DNA from: Clostridiaceae bacterium
Lineage (GTDB): Bacteria > Bacillota > Clostridia > Oscillospirales > Acutalibacteraceae
DNA: 7,394 nt
Direction of reading: 5' to 3'
NCBI GenBank assembly: GCA_016292705.1
Contig: JAEDHZ010000070.1
Coordinates: 1-7,394 of the forward strand
The notes under the pieces were generated by a model. It made no database searches, was not told the DNA's origin, and saw only the letters and a list, made by a program, of their open reading frames with translations. Made by a program: the position numbers and the translations under genes. Of this stretch, positions 1 through 6,390 are shown one piece after another (within the stretch, counting starts at the first letter, position 1; every line of letters begins with the position of its first letter).

Positions 1-540
1 AAAAAGAAAATGCTCGGAACCGCTCTGTTTTCGGAAAACGGAGTTGCCGGTCTTGCTGTTTATATCGGCGGCGCAAATCTTGCCTATTCGTTTATGGCCG
101 GTCAAGGTATTTTTTCGACAAAGATAAGTACAGTGATGTTGCTTGTTGGTGTTGCCGTTCTGTTTTGCAAGGAGCTTCTTGCGCCTGTTCTTGATGAGGG
201 CAAGTTCAAAAAGCCGGATAGTATCGGCGACTTCATCCTGCAAAATCTGTTTGAATGTATAGAATATATTCTCTCATATTTCAGCAATACGGTTTCTTTC
301 CTGCGTGTCGGCGCATTTGTAATTGTTCATGCGAGTATGATGATGGTTGTTTTTACCCTTGCAGGCGACACATCAAGCGTAAAAGGCATGATAGTTGTTG
401 TTCTCGGCAACATTGTTGTTATTGCTCTTGAGGGTCTTCTCACGGGCATCCAGGGTCTCAGACTTGAGTTCTATGAGATGTTCAGCCGCTTTTATGAGGG
501 AGAAGGCAGACCTTTTGAAGCTGCGAAAATCAAGCAGTGA
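1..540 (+). CDS. ntpI: V-type ATPase subunit I, C-terminal part (5' end outside window)
   Basis: This is the last 179 residues of the large membrane stator subunit (the a/116-kDa family), which forms the two ion half-channels against the rotating K ring. The frame is open from base 1 (K-K-K before the Met at base 10), so that ATG is internal and the gene starts upstream; the full family length is about 600-700 residues. Counting from the internal Met at base 10, hydrophobic helices lie near residues 40-60, 76-118 and 125-150. Two family-defining arginines are visible: R99 in SFLRVGAF (bases 304-306), equivalent to the essential arginine facing the proteolipid carboxylate, and R151 in IQGLRLEFYE (bases 460-462). 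The C-terminus FYEGEGRPFE matches the usual ending, although the family's following Pro-Phe is Ala-Ala here. It is the first gene seen of the I-K-F-E-A-B-D operon. Identity is secure; the N-terminal cytoplasmic domain is not visible. Confidence 0.93.
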   Translation, partial: KKKMLGTALFSENGVAGLAVYIGGANLAYSFMAGQGIFSTKISTVMLLVGVAVLFCKELLAPVLDEGKFKKPDSIGDFILQNLFECIEYILSYFSNTVSFLRVGAFVIVHASMMMVVFTLAGDTSSVKGMIVVVLGNIVVIALEGLLTGIQGLRLEFYEMFSRFYEGEGRPFEAAKIKQ

Positions 541-576
541 TTACTATGTAATTCAATTTTGTGTATAATAAGAAAT
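541..576 (+). promoter_or_regulatory. Candidate internal sigma-A promoter ahead of the K gene
   Basis: A perfect TATAAT lies at 564-569 in the AT-rich gap between subunits I and K. With a 17-base spacer the -35 position is TTACTA (541-546), which matches TTGACA at only three of six positions, so the -35 is weak. Transcription would begin near base 576 and give a short leader before the K start at 600. Extra transcription of the K gene would fit the need for about ten K subunits per complex against one subunit I, but that purpose is inference. AT-rich gaps produce chance -10 boxes, so confidence is modest. Confidence 0.35.
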
Positions 577-586
577 TTAATACATC

Positions 587-591
587 GGAGG
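587..591 (+). promoter_or_regulatory. Ribosome binding site that fixes the K start at base 600
   Basis: GGAGG at 587-591 is followed by an 8-base spacer to ATG at 600. This supports ATG 600 over the in-frame GTG at 561, which would add 13 polar residues, has no comparable site in front of it, and overlaps the candidate -10 box. Confidence 0.8.
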
Positions 592-599
592 AAAATAAA

Positions 600-1085
600 A
601 TGAACAGTATCCTTTATGTTTCTGCAATCATCCTTCCCGTAGTGGGTCTTACTCTTTCCGCTTTCCTGACTTTTAAAAAGCGAATGGAAGGAAAATCCGT
701 GAGAAAAGCCATGAGAGTTAACCTTGCAGCTTTCCTTGTTCTGATTGTTATGGTAAGCGTTTTTGCTTTTTGTGCTTCTGCTGAAAATGAAGCTCCCGTT
801 GCGACTGCAGCAACTGTCTCGGACACATCCGAAGCTTCAGAGGCTACGGAAGAAACAGAGAGCAAGTCTTCCGCAAACGGTCTCGGTCTCCTTGCTGCTG
901 GCCTTGTAACAGGTCTTGCAGGTATCGGCGGTGGTATTGCCGTCGCGGCGGGTGCACCTGCTGCTATTGCGGCAACAAGTGAAGATCCCAAGTCCTTCGG
1001 TAAGAGCCTCATCTTTGTTGCTTTGGGTGAATCCATCGCTCTTTACGGTGTTGTTATTTCTATTCTTATCCTTAACAAGGTCTGA
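600..1085 (+). CDS. ntpK: V-type ATPase subunit K (proteolipid, c subunit) with extended N-terminus
   Basis: This 161-residue protein forms the ion-carrying rotor ring. Residues 94-158 are a typical c-subunit hairpin: a glycine/alanine-rich helix (GIGGGIAVAAGAP), a polar cytoplasmic loop (TSEDPKSFGK, 126-135) and an outer helix with the ion-binding glutamate E144 in LGESIALYG (bases 1029-1031). In front lie helix 1 (about 3-24), a basic loop (KKRMEGKSVRKAMR, 26-39), helix 2 (about 41-60) and an acidic Ala/Ser/Thr/Glu linker (62-93; eight acidic residues, one lysine). Helices 1 and 2 carry no carboxylate. Under the positive-inside rule the basic loop is cytoplasmic and the acidic linker outside, which fits the hairpin's known orientation. 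Helix 2 ends in CASA-E (58-62), resembling a signal peptidase I site, so the front part may be a leader or a degenerate first hairpin. By spacing to the loop, the residue equivalent to the Na+-ligand Gln of Enterococcus hirae NtpK is V115, so ion choice is unclear. Related clostridial proteins may share this form. Confidence 0.92.
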   Translation: MNSILYVSAIILPVVGLTLSAFLTFKKRMEGKSVRKAMRVNLAAFLVLIVMVSVFAFCASAENEAPVATAATVSDTSEASEATEETESKSSANGLGLLAAGLVTGLAGIGGGIAVAAGAPAAIAATSEDPKSFGKSLIFVALGESIALYGVVISILILNKV

Positions 1086-1090
1086 TAATT

Positions 1091-1396
1091 ATGCGGATGT
1101 ATCTTTTGAGCAGTGACGATGACACACTGACGGGTTTTAGGCTCGCCGGTGTTGAAGGAACGCTCGTTGAAAGCGAGGACGAGCTCAGGGCAGCTTTTGA
1201 TTTTGCCAGGAAAGAGGAGACAATCGGCATAGCCCTTGTCACAAGATCACTTTCCGCCGCTTATCCGAGCGCCGTTCTCGAAGAAAAAAAACGTTCAGGG
1301 ATTCTGATAACGGAAATACCGGATATGAAGAACCCTGATGTCGGAACAGATTCAATAACAGCCTATGTCCGTGATGCAGTAGGAATTCAGTTATGA
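1091..1396 (+). CDS. atpF: V-type ATPase subunit F (rotor shaft; NtpG in Enterococcus)
   Basis: Subunit F binds the side of the central shaft subunit D inside the soluble V1 head and rotates with it. The 101-residue length is normal for the family. The N-terminus shows the Rossmann-like start YLLSSDDDTLTGFRLAGVEG, with the conserved D-T-x-T-G-F-R-L-A-G core, then the strand TIGIALVTRSL (about residues 44-54) and the family motif ITEIPD (about 73-78) ahead of the C-terminal helix. The start at 1091 lies 5 bases after the K stop; an AAGG at 1077-1080 inside the end of the K gene can serve as ribosome site. A second Met two codons on (1097) is possible but less well spaced. F comes before E here, whereas many operons have E-C-F-A-B-D. 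Identity is secure. Confidence 0.93.
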   Translation: MRMYLLSSDDDTLTGFRLAGVEGTLVESEDELRAAFDFARKEETIGIALVTRSLSAAYPSAVLEEKKRSGILITEIPDMKNPDVGTDSITAYVRDAVGIQL

Positions 1397-1397
1397 C

Positions 1398-1431
1398 CGG
1401 CAGAAAGGTATGCCTTTCGGTTTGCCGTTTT
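1398..1431 (+). promoter_or_regulatory. Hairpin in the F-E intergenic gap
   Basis: Just after the F stop, CGGCA (1398-1402) pairs with TGCCG (1423-1427), and directly inside it GAAAGG (1403-1408) pairs with CCTTTC (1413-1418) around a TATG loop. This makes 11 base pairs with one 4-base bulge (GGTT, 1419-1422). Four T follow (1428-1431), fewer than a strong terminator needs. It may be a transcription pause or weak attenuator, or an mRNA processing or stability element separating the K-F part from the E-A-B-D part. The pairing is seen; the role is inferred. Confidence 0.5.
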
Positions 1432-1456
1432 GCTCGTCGTGAAATGAGGGAAAGAT

Positions 1457-2050
1457 ATGCTTAATCAAAATGACAAGATCGAGCGTTTTTCGGAAATAAT
1501 CAACAGAAACGCTCTTTCACAATGCAAAAAGATTGAAAAGGAAACCTCAAAATTCAGGAAAGAACAGCTCCGCGAGCTTGAAAGCAATGCAAAAGCTGAA
1601 CTTGAAAACCGTCTTGAATATGAAGCACAGAGGATTAAAACGCACAACGGCAGTAGAATTTCTGCCCTCGCTTCCGAAAGCAAGAAGAACCTTGCAAAAA
1701 AGCGCGAGGAAATAACAGCATGTGTTTTTAAAAAAGTTGAAGAAAAACTTTCTGCGTTCACAAAAAGTCAGGAGTATGTTGCTTTTTTAAGAAAGAGCAT
1801 AACTGCACTTGTTTCCGAAATAGGGGACGGGGCTGTGATATATGTCAGAGAAAGTGACCTTCCCCTTTGCCGGGAACAGCTTTCGGATATTGACGGCGTT
1901 GCGGCATTTGAAGCGAGCGGCAGTATAAAGCTTGGCGGTGCTTCTGCTTCTGATTCGGAAAGGACGGTTTTTGCCGTCGATACTCTTGAAAGCCGTGTTG
2001 CGGCGCAGAGGGAGTTTTTCAAGGAGCATTCGGCTCTTTCAATTGAATGA
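1457..2050 (+). CDS. atpE: V-type ATPase subunit E (peripheral stalk)
   Basis: Subunit E pairs with G/H to form the peripheral stalks that hold the A3B3 head still against subunit I. The 197-residue length fits the family. Residues about 5-105 are a long, highly charged Lys/Glu/Arg-rich helix of coiled-coil character (for example FRKEQLRELESNAKAELENR). The C-terminal part from about 106 is the mixed globular domain, with GDGAVIYVRESDLPLC and the GSIKLGG turn typical of the vATP-synt_E family, and it ends in an amphipathic helix (ESRVAAQREFFKEH). The start is firm: an in-frame TGA at 1445 blocks extension, and GAGGG (1446-1450) lies 6 bases before the ATG. Its expected partner G/H is not in this window and would have to be upstream or elsewhere. 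The primary sequence is poorly conserved across the family, so the call also rests on context. Confidence 0.9.
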   Translation: MLNQNDKIERFSEIINRNALSQCKKIEKETSKFRKEQLRELESNAKAELENRLEYEAQRIKTHNGSRISALASESKKNLAKKREEITACVFKKVEEKLSAFTKSQEYVAFLRKSITALVSEIGDGAVIYVRESDLPLCREQLSDIDGVAAFEASGSIKLGGASASDSERTVFAVDTLESRVAAQREFFKEHSALSIE

Positions 2051-2071
2051 GTGCCTTTGAGGTGAAAAATA

Positions 2072-3832
2072 ATGGCAACTGAAAATCTTATATACGGAAT
2101 CAACGGTCCTGTTGTTACCATCAAGGGTAAGACGGAGCTTTCAATGCTTGAAATGGTTTATGTCGGAGAAGCCCGTCTTGCCGGTGAAGTCATAGGCATA
2201 GAAAATGATAAAACAACAATTCAGGTTTACGAGGAGACCGACGGTCTTTATCCCGGTGAAAAGGTATATTCAACCGGTTCCCAGATGTGTGTAACCCTGG
2301 GACCTGGAATAATCAGCAATATTTTTGACGGTATTGAACGACCGCTTCCTGCTCTTGAAAAAATGAGCGGCTGCTTTATCGGAAAAGGTATTTCCACATC
2401 CGTTCTTGACGAAGAGAGGCGGTGGGATGTCCACATAACGGTCAGAGAAGGTGATACTCTTTCGGGCGGTCAGATTTATGCAGAAACGCAGGAAACGCCC
2501 GTTATTATGCACAGAATCATGCTTTCTCCTCTGCTTTCCGGAAAGGTCGTTTCGGTCAAAAAGGACGGACTATACCGTGTTAATGATGTTATTGCTGTTC
2601 TTGAGGACGAAAACGGCATTGAGCATGAGCTGACACTTTGTCAGAAATGGCCGATAAGAATGCCTCGTCCGGTTAAAAAACGACTTCCTGCTTTGCGTCC
2701 TCTTGTTACAGGTCAGCGTGTTATTGACACTCTTTTCCCGGTTGCAAAGGGCGGAGCAGCGGCAATACCCGGAGGCTTCGGAACGGGTAAAACAATGACT
2801 CAGCATCAGCTTGCGAAGTGGTGTGATGCGGATATTATTATCTATGTCGGTTGTGGTGAGCGCGGAAATGAAATGACTCAGGCTCTTTCTGAATTCTCCG
2901 GTCTTGTTGACCCGAAGAACGGAAGACCGCTGACGGACAGAACGGTGCTTATTGCGAACACATCGAATATGCCCGTTGCCGCTCGTGAAGCTTCGATATA
3001 CACGGGAATTACCCTTGCGGAGTATTACCGCGATATGGGTTACCATACCGCAATCATGGCGGACTCAACCTCCCGTTGGGCAGAGGCACTGCGAGAGATT
3101 TCAGGCCGTCTGGAGGAAATGCCTGCTGATGAGGGATTCCCGGCTTACCTTCCGTCAAGACTTTCCGAATTTTATGAAAGGGCAGGCTACATGGAGGTTC
3201 TCTCAGGAGGAGAAGGCTCGGTAACAATTATCGGCGCCGTTTCGCCGCAGGGTTCTGACTTTTCGGAGCCTGTCACACAGAACACAAAGCGCTTTACCCG
3301 TTGCTTCTGGGCTCTTGATAAATCCCTTGCTTATGCAAGACATTATCCGGCAATCAACTGGAGCGACAGCTACAGCGAATATGTTCCGGAGCTTGAGGAG
3401 TGGTATCACGACAATGTTGGGGATGACTTTATCAAGTATAGGGAAGAGTTGTGCTCAATTCTTTATGAGGAAAGCTCTTTGATGGAAATTGTCAAGCTTA
3501 TCGGTGCAGATGTTCTTCCCGATGATCAGAAGCTTACCATAGAGATAGCCCGTGTTATCCGTGTCGGATTTTTGCAACAGAATGCATTCCATAAGGATGA
3601 TACCTTTGTTTCTCTTGAAAAGCAGCTTAAAATGATGCACGCAATTTTGCATCTCTATCATAAGTGTCGTCAGATTGTTGCGCTTCAGGTTCCGATTTCT
3701 AAGCTGATTTCAACGGGACTTTTTGATAAGCTTGTAAAAATGAAGTATGATGTTCCCAACGATAAGCTTTCAATGCTTGATGATTATATTCTCGAAATTG
3801 ACAAAACTCTTGCCTCATATCTCAACAAATAA
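2072..3832 (+). CDS. atpA: V-type ATPase catalytic subunit A
   Basis: This is the catalytic subunit of the A3B3 head, where ATP is hydrolysed or made. At 586 residues it is full length. An N-terminal beta-barrel (about 1-70) is followed by the family-specific bulge insertion (about 110-190), the nucleotide-binding core and a C-terminal helical domain. The P-loop is GGFGTGKT at 234-241 with catalytic Lys240 (bases 2789-2791). GCGERGNE holds E263 and R264, the expected catalytic glutamate and neighbour. ADSTSRWAEALRE (D331-R335) is the Walker B-like region. EPVTQNTKRF and PAINWSDSYSEY are further family signatures. The second P-loop residue is Gly where Pro is common (GPFGxGKT). E ends 21 bases upstream, and GAGGTG (2059-2064) provides a ribosome site. 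The length, insertion and intact P-loop separate it from the B subunit and from F1 beta. Whether the enzyme works as pump or synthase cannot be read from this gene. Confidence 0.97.
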   Translation: MATENLIYGINGPVVTIKGKTELSMLEMVYVGEARLAGEVIGIENDKTTIQVYEETDGLYPGEKVYSTGSQMCVTLGPGIISNIFDGIERPLPALEKMSGCFIGKGISTSVLDEERRWDVHITVREGDTLSGGQIYAETQETPVIMHRIMLSPLLSGKVVSVKKDGLYRVNDVIAVLEDENGIEHELTLCQKWPIRMPRPVKKRLPALRPLVTGQRVIDTLFPVAKGGAAAIPGGFGTGKTMTQHQLAKWCDADIIIYVGCGERGNEMTQALSEFSGLVDPKNGRPLTDRTVLIANTSNMPVAAREASIYTGITLAEYYRDMGYHTAIMADSTSRWAEALREISGRLEEMPADEGFPAYLPSRLSEFYERAGYMEVLSGGEGSVTIIGAVSPQGSDFSEPVTQNTKRFTRCFWALDKSLAYARHYPAINWSDSYSEYVPELEEWYHDNVGDDFIKYREELCSILYEESSLMEIVKLIGADVLPDDQKLTIEIARVIRVGFLQQNAFHKDDTFVSLEKQLKMMHAILHLYHKCRQIVALQVPISKLISTGLFDKLVKMKYDVPNDKLSMLDDYILEIDKTLASYLNK

Positions 3833-3838
3833 GGAGGG
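3831..3838 (+). promoter_or_regulatory. Strong ribosome binding site for subunit B
   Basis: AAGGAGGG starts on the last bases of the A stop codon and lies 6 bases before the B start at 3845. It is the closest match to the full anti-Shine-Dalgarno complement among the + strand genes here, which suits a subunit needed at three copies per complex. Confidence 0.75.
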
Positions 3839-3844
3839 ATAACA

Positions 3845-5230
3845 ATGATTATTGAGCACAAAGGACTTAGTGAAATCAACGGCTCGCTTGTTATCCTTGA
3901 CGGCGTAAAGAAGCCGATGAATGAAGAACTTGTTGAAATTGAGCTTGCTGATAAAACAAAGCGCACAGGGCGAATAGTTGCAATTGAGGGAAACAGAGCG
4001 GCCGTTCAGGTTTTTGAAGGCACACGGGGAATCTCAATGGTCAACACAACCACCGTTCTCACAGGTAAGCCGATGGAAATCAAGCTTTCGCCGGAAATAC
4101 TCGGAAGAGTTTTTGACGGTCTCGGACGACCGATAGACGGACTTGGCGAGATTTTTCCGCAAAAGTGCATGAATATCAACGGAAAGCCCATAAACCCGGT
4201 TTCCCGTGTTTATCCTAAGAACTATATCAGAACAGGTATTTCCTCAATTGACTGTCTCACAACACTGATCAGAGGACAGAAGCTTCCGATTTTCAGCGGC
4301 TCAGGCATGAGGCATAACGAGCTTGCCGTTCAGATTGTTCGCCAGGCTTCAATTGCGGACAATGACGATTTTGCAATTGTTTTTGCTGCAATGGGCGTAA
4401 AAAACGATGTTGCGCAATACTTCCGTTCCTCGTTTGAAAAGGCGAATGTAATGGATAGAGTTGTGATGTTCCTTAATCTTTCAAACGACCCGATCATTGA
4501 AAGAATAATTACTCCCCGTTGCGCACTGACCGCTGCGGAGTACCTTGCGTATGAGCTCGGAAAGCATATTCTTGTCATTCTTACCGATATGACCTCATAC
4601 TGCGAGGCTTTGCGTGAGTTCAGTTCCTCAAAAGGTGAAATTCCCGGACGAAAGGGATATCCCGGCTATCTTTACTCCGATCTTGCAACACTTTACGAGC
4701 GTGCAGGCATTATTAAGGATTCACCGGGTTCAGTCACACAGATTCCTATTCTTTCAATGCCTAATGATGATATCACACATCCTATACCCGACCTTACCGG
4801 CTACATTACCGAAGGTCAGATTGTTCTTGACAGGGGACTTGATACAAGGGGTGTTTATCCTCCGGTAAATGTTCTTCCGTCTTTGTCGCGTTTGATGAAG
4901 GACGGTATAGGCGCAGGATACACAAGGGAAGATCACCAGGCACTTGCAAACCAGCTTTTTGCTTCCTACGCAAAGGTTCAGGACGCAAAAGCGCTGGCTT
5001 CGGTTATTGGTGAGGACGAGCTTTCGCAGAATGATAAGCTTATAATGAATTTCGGCAAGGAATTTGAACGGGTGTTTATCAATCAGGGCGAAAACGAAAA
5101 CAGGACGATTGAGCAGACACTTGATCTCGGCTGGAAGCTGCTTTCAATGCTCCCGGACAGTGAGCTCGACCGTGTTGACGAGGCGATTCTCAAGAAGTAT
5201 CTCAAATCCGATACCGATAAAAAGGAGTGA
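3845..5230 (+). CDS. atpB: V-type ATPase non-catalytic subunit B
   Basis: Subunit B alternates with A in the hexameric head and supplies residues at the A/B catalytic interface. It has 461 residues, the usual length. The P-loop is degenerate: FSGSGMRHNE at 150-159 replaces GxxGxGKT, as expected for the regulatory subunit. The beta-barrel domain (about 1-75) is followed by GRVFDGLGRPIDGLG (about 89-103) and the core. R349 in VLPSLSRL (bases 4889-4891) matches the arginine finger that reaches the A-subunit nucleotide. NDDITHPIPDLTGYITEGQI and GAGYTREDH are strongly conserved signatures. It starts 12 bases after subunit A behind a strong ribosome site and ends 6 bases before subunit D. B, A and D are tightly packed, consistent with co-translation of the head. 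Identity is secure. Confidence 0.97.
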   Translation: MIIEHKGLSEINGSLVILDGVKKPMNEELVEIELADKTKRTGRIVAIEGNRAAVQVFEGTRGISMVNTTTVLTGKPMEIKLSPEILGRVFDGLGRPIDGLGEIFPQKCMNINGKPINPVSRVYPKNYIRTGISSIDCLTTLIRGQKLPIFSGSGMRHNELAVQIVRQASIADNDDFAIVFAAMGVKNDVAQYFRSSFEKANVMDRVVMFLNLSNDPIIERIITPRCALTAAEYLAYELGKHILVILTDMTSYCEALREFSSSKGEIPGRKGYPGYLYSDLATLYERAGIIKDSPGSVTQIPILSMPNDDITHPIPDLTGYITEGQIVLDRGLDTRGVYPPVNVLPSLSRLMKDGIGAGYTREDHQALANQLFASYAKVQDAKALASVIGEDELSQNDKLIMNFGKEFERVFINQGENENRTIEQTLDLGWKLLSMLPDSELDRVDEAILKKYLKSDTDKKE

Positions 5231-5236
5231 GTTTGA

Positions 5237-5851
5237 ATGCCGCAGGTATTTCCGACCAAAGCAAATTTAATGAGCACAAAAAAGTCACTTGAGCTTGCCC
5301 GCCTCGGATATGACCTGATGGACAGGAAACGGAATATCCTTGTGCATGAGATGATGGGACTTATTGACGAGGCAAAGTCGGTTCAGGAGAGCATAGGTAC
5401 AGTTTATGAAAAAGCCTTTGCCGCACTGAGGAAAGCCAGTCTTACTCTTGGAGATTGTTCACGCTTCGCCGAGGCCATACCTGTGAGTGATGACCTTGGA
5501 ATTGATTACCGCAGCGTTATGGGTGTTGAAATACCGACGGTTGAAGTGGACGAGCAACTGACTGATGTCAGCTCTTTCGGTTTTTTTCAGACCAATTCAG
5601 ATTTTGATGAGGCATGCGCCCTCTTTTCAAAAGTCAAGATACTTACCGCCCGGCTTGCCGAAATTGAAAACTCGGTCTGCCGCCTTGCAGATGCGGTCAA
5701 AAAAACACAAAAGCGTTCCAATGCTCTTTCAAACATTATGATACCTCGTTTTGAAGTTACGGTGAAATATATCACTGATGCGCTTGAGGAAAAGGAGCGT
5801 GAGGATTTTTCACGCCTTAAAATCACAAAGAAAAATAAGGATAATCAATAA
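5237..5851 (+). CDS. atpD: V-type ATPase subunit D (central rotor shaft)
   Basis: Subunit D is the coiled-coil shaft (gamma-like) that turns inside the A3B3 head and joins it to the membrane ring through subunit C. Its 204 residues are typical. The N-terminal helix begins with the family motif FPTKANLMSTKKSLELAR, followed by GYDLMDRKRNILVHEMM (about 25-40). The C-terminal helix carries the matching motifs KRSNALSNIMIPRFE and EEKEREDFSRLK (about 159-196). The start is supported by AAGGAG (5222-5227), which overlaps the end of the B gene, with a 9-base spacer. It is the last gene of the operon: a stem-loop with a T-run follows and the next gene is on the opposite strand. Accessory H or J subunit genes, as in Enterococcus, are not present after it. 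Confidence 0.95.
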   Translation: MPQVFPTKANLMSTKKSLELARLGYDLMDRKRNILVHEMMGLIDEAKSVQESIGTVYEKAFAALRKASLTLGDCSRFAEAIPVSDDLGIDYRSVMGVEIPTVEVDEQLTDVSSFGFFQTNSDFDEACALFSKVKILTARLAEIENSVCRLADAVKKTQKRSNALSNIMIPRFEVTVKYITDALEEKEREDFSRLKITKKNKDNQ

Positions 5852-5880
5852 GAAATTGAATAGATTCGTTGTTGATTGTT

Positions 5881-5945
5881 GACAAAACAATAAGCCGCAC
5901 GATTGCCCAAAATGGCAGCCGCGCGGCCTTTTTGATAGTTTTGTC
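5881..5945. terminator. Nested stem-loop terminator between convergent genes
   Basis: GCCGCACG (5894-5901) pairs with CGCGCGGC (5920-5927) with one A-C mismatch. TGCC (5904-5907) pairs with GGCA (5914-5917) inside it, around a CAAAAT loop. A five-T run (5929-5933) follows on the + strand, so it should end the ATPase transcript. An outer perfect 8-base inverted repeat, GACAAAAC (5881-5888) and GTTTTGTC (5938-5945), encloses it and ends next to the AcnX small-subunit stop. Read on the - strand the hairpin is followed by TTATTGTTTTG, a poorer T-tract, so it may also stop the AcnX transcript, less efficiently. Confidence 0.8.
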
Positions 5946-5946
5946 T

Positions 5947-6390
5947 TTATTCAACGATAACTGTTCCGTCTTCCTTAACTGTTATTTTCATGCCGGTTTT
6001 GACATAGTCGAGGAATTCGTCTCCAAGGCAGTCGATAACGGGCATTGACACATCTTCAATCCAGACATCGGCAAGGACTGCACCCGAGGCTGCAAGCGAG
6101 TCAATGTGGTTTGCAAAGAGTATACAGGCCGGCTGCCTTTTCATTGCGCAGGCGCAGTAAAGAACAAGACCGCCTGTGGTGGAACCGATTGTCTGCGGAA
6201 GGCAGAGTGCAACACCGGCAAGGGGCTTTCCGTAGATATCCGGGTTGTTCTGGTCACCGCATTTTGCTTCCTTGTCACCGAACTGGAGCGATTTCTGGAA
6301 CGAGGCGAGTGTGTTGAATCCGCCGTGGGAAACAAGAGCAGTTGCAGTTGCTGTTCCGGGAGTAACTATTCTTCCTTTGAACTCTTTCAT
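5947..6390 (-). CDS. Aconitase X (AcnX) small subunit, swivel domain (DUF126)
   Basis: This 147-residue protein matches the swivel-domain small subunit of the AcnX superfamily, which closes over the active site in the Fe-S-bearing large subunit. Visible features are the N-terminal strand KGRIVTPGTATATALVS, the GKPLAGVALCLPQTIGSTTGG stretch with the conserved G-S-x-x-G substrate-binding turn (69-73), and a C-terminal half with PACILF, the ASGAVLA segment and MPVID. Its ATG shares one base with the large-subunit stop (TAATG on the - strand), and a strong GGGAGG-type ribosome site lies at 6400-6407, so coupled translation and 1:1 output are likely. In known members the pair dehydrates cis-3-hydroxy-L-proline (bacterial) or mevalonate 5-phosphate (archaeal). 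Which substrate applies here cannot be told, and no proline racemase or other pathway gene is in view. Family call good, function open. Confidence 0.85.
   Translation of the reverse strand: MKEFKGRIVTPGTATATALVSHGGFNTLASFQKSLQFGDKEAKCGDQNNPDIYGKPLAGVALCLPQTIGSTTGGLVLYCACAMKRQPACILFANHIDSLAASGAVLADVWIEDVSMPVIDCLGDEFLDYVKTGMKITVKEDGTVIVE

Noticed and set aside
561..599. GTG at 561 as the K start, adding 13 residues
   Set aside because: The added residues are polar and unlike a K N-terminus, and the GGAGG at 587-591 is placed for ATG 600.
614..1036. 140-residue open frame on the - strand opposite the K gene
   Set aside because: It is a shadow of the Ala/Gly-rich K coding sequence; it shows no recognisable domain and lies wholly inside a clear proteolipid gene.
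2570..3046. 158-residue open frame on the - strand inside subunit A
   Set aside because: Shadow of the conserved P-loop region of subunit A, with no domain signature and a composition rich in Arg and Ser typical of antisense frames.
5852..5946. A small RNA or small gene in the convergent gap
   Set aside because: The 95 bases are explained by the terminator and its flanks; no promoter-like pair or start with a ribosome site was found.
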